From Saprospiraceae bacterium (GTDB taxonomy: Bacteria > Bacteroidota > Bacteroidia > Chitinophagales > Saprospiraceae): 5,819 nt of DNA. Shown piece by piece: positions 5,186 to 5,819 of this stretch (within the stretch, counting starts at the first letter, position 1; every line of letters starts with the position of its first letter). The notes below the pieces were generated by a model that was not told the DNA's origin, searched no databases, and saw only the letters and a list, made by a program, of their open reading frames with translations. Made by a program: the position numbers and the translations under genes. The DNA is taken from positions 1-5,819 of the forward strand of contig JABDLW010000794.1 in assembly GCA_013001805.1 (NCBI GenBank), written 5' to 3'.

Positions 5186-5632
5186 TTAATTCACCGTCCT
5201 GGCAAATAAATCAATCATTTTTTGAGTGGCCTGACCTACTTCAATGATGTAGCCGTCGGGATCTCGCATGTAACATCTGATCTTCCATCCGTGATTATCC
5301 AGCGGTTCCGTTATAAAATGAGCTCCCTTACTCTTCCATTCCTGGTAACAGGCATCAATATCTGCCACCCTTAGATTTAAGAAGCTATTTACCCGATTGG
5401 TATTTTGCGGTGGTTCAAGGAAGACCTCCGGCTTATCTGGAGTTGGACCACCACCACTATTGAGTATGATCCAGGAATTCGACAGTTTGATAATACATGG
5501 ACTTTCATAGGCTACGATTTGTCCTCCCAGCAATCCGGAATAGAATGCTCTGGATTTTGCCTGGTCCTCGACGGTCAAAAAATGGGTAACTAAAAATCCT
5601 TCCTTCGGTACTGGTGCTTCTGGTAAATTCAT
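5186..5632 (-). CDS. VOC-superfamily protein (glyoxalase-like), 148 aa
   Basis: This is a single-domain VOC protein. Module 1 is 'THFLTVEDQAKSRAFYSGLLGGQIV' in position (16-40), with His17 in the first strand, a classical metal-ligand place. Module 2 is 'FLNLRVADIDACYQEWKSKGAHF' in position (84-106), followed by 'GWKIRCYMRDPDGYIIEVGQ' (115-134), where Glu131 is in the place of the last metal ligand. A Gly/Pro-rich loop, 'NSGGGPTPDKP' (58-68), lies between the modules. With His17 and Glu131 present it is a better metalloenzyme candidate than its neighbour. Substrate is unknown: glyoxalase, dioxygenase, isomerase and antibiotic-binding members share this fold. Likely first gene of a two-gene operon with the VOC gene 60 bp downstream. 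The two proteins share the fold but little sequence, so they are not a recent duplication. Confidence 0.88.
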   Translation of the reverse strand: MNLPEAPVPKEGFLVTHFLTVEDQAKSRAFYSGLLGGQIVAYESPCIIKLSNSWIILNSGGGPTPDKPEVFLEPPQNTNRVNSFLNLRVADIDACYQEWKSKGAHFITEPLDNHGWKIRCYMRDPDGYIIEVGQATQKMIDLFARTVN

Positions 5633-5661
5633 TTTGGATATATTTTTCTGAGTAGCTCATG

Positions 5662-5692
5662 CAATCCTAACTCATGCCCTTTCCAACTCAAT
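5662..5692 (-). promoter_or_regulatory. Candidate promoter of the VOC gene pair
   Basis: On the minus strand ATTG (5692-5689) is separated by exactly 19 bases from TAGGATTG (5669-5662). This fits the Bacteroidota -33 TTTG / -7 TAnnTTTG arrangement with one mismatch in each box. Transcription would start about 25 bases before the start codon at 5632. The -33 box sits on the edge of repeat copy C. Confidence 0.4.
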
Positions 5693-5725
5693 GGCTCGAA
5701 TTCGTAGTTAGAAGAAATCCCTTTT
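5690..5725. repeat. Degenerate intergenic repeat, copy C
   Basis: This copy links the other two. Its left half (AATGGcTCGAaTTCGTAGTTAG) matches copy B at 4284-4313, and its right half (GTTAGaaGAAATCCC then TTTT) matches copy A at 4119-4150. It lies just upstream of the VOC pair and overlaps the stop of the possible partial gene at the window edge. Confidence 0.4.
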
Positions 5726-5819
5726 CTCTTCATTTAGAAGGCAACAACGATGACAAATGGTTAATGAAAGACCAATGCCGGCTTGCAGACCGACATAACC
5801 ACCTAAAATTAATCGTTTT
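5708..5819 (-). CDS. Possible 3' end of a minus-strand gene cut by the window edge
   Basis: A frame open from the window edge gives 36 residues before TAA (5710-5708). It includes a glycine-rich hydrophobic run, 'LILGGYVGLQAGIGLSLTI', that could be a membrane helix or a beta-barrel strand, then a charged tail ending 'NEEKRDFF'. The length is compatible with chance, and a plus-strand frame from ATG 5765 is also open to the edge. If real, the gene would lie upstream of the VOC pair in the same direction. No family assignment is possible. Confidence 0.25.
   Translation of the reverse strand, partial: KRLILGGYVGLQAGIGLSLTICHRCCLLNEEKRDFF

Noticed and set aside
4119..5725. CRISPR array or insertion-sequence ends formed by the three repeat copies
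   Set aside because: The copies are irregularly spaced, degenerate and in direct orientation, without a transposase, target duplication or cas genes.
5765..5819. Plus-strand ATG frame open to the window edge
   Set aside because: Only 18 codons are visible, with mixed charged composition, and it conflicts with the minus-strand frame; not enough to call.

Overview
The window reads as chromosomal DNA from a member of the Bacteroidota, probably environmental. Two secreted proteins have signal peptides with Gln at the predicted mature N-terminus, a habit typical of this phylum. Both belong to surface-protein types common there: an S74 chaperone-tailed fibre protein and a FISUMP-domain protein. 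Shine-Dalgarno sequences are not evident, and a perfect TAnnTTTG -7 element lies ahead of one gene. I cannot fix the genus.

Left part (1-2188): two secreted proteins are transcribed divergently from a 272-bp intergenic region. On the minus strand is a fibre protein ending in a Peptidase_S74 intramolecular chaperone and coiled coil (63-1109). On the plus strand is a protein with a fibre-like N-terminal segment joined to a FISUMP domain (1382-2188). The region between them is unusually rich in short perfect palindromes; one is centred about 41 bp upstream of the predicted start of the fibre-gene transcript.

Middle (2189-4735): a convergent 289-bp gap is followed by a minus-strand, 534-residue homologue of the indolepyruvate:ferredoxin oxidoreductase alpha subunit (IorA). 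It stops where the family's C-terminal 2[4Fe-4S] ferredoxin domain should begin, and no beta subunit is visible. Upstream of it lies 653 bp without a convincing gene. This stretch holds two copies of a degenerate intergenic repeat, a GC-rich hairpin, a doubtful 45-codon ORF and what look like gene remnants.

Right part (4736-5819): two small VOC-superfamily (glyoxalase/bleomycin-resistance fold) genes lie in tandem on the minus strand, 60 bp apart and probably co-transcribed, with a candidate promoter upstream. A third copy of the repeat and the possible 3' end of another minus-strand gene close the window.

Most of this is ordinary gene content. The points most worth following are the shortened, apparently orphan IorA homologue, the palindrome cluster in the divergent promoter region, and the three-copy intergenic repeat. 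I see no rRNA, tRNA, CRISPR array, transposase or phage gene, and no evidence for a new multi-gene system.
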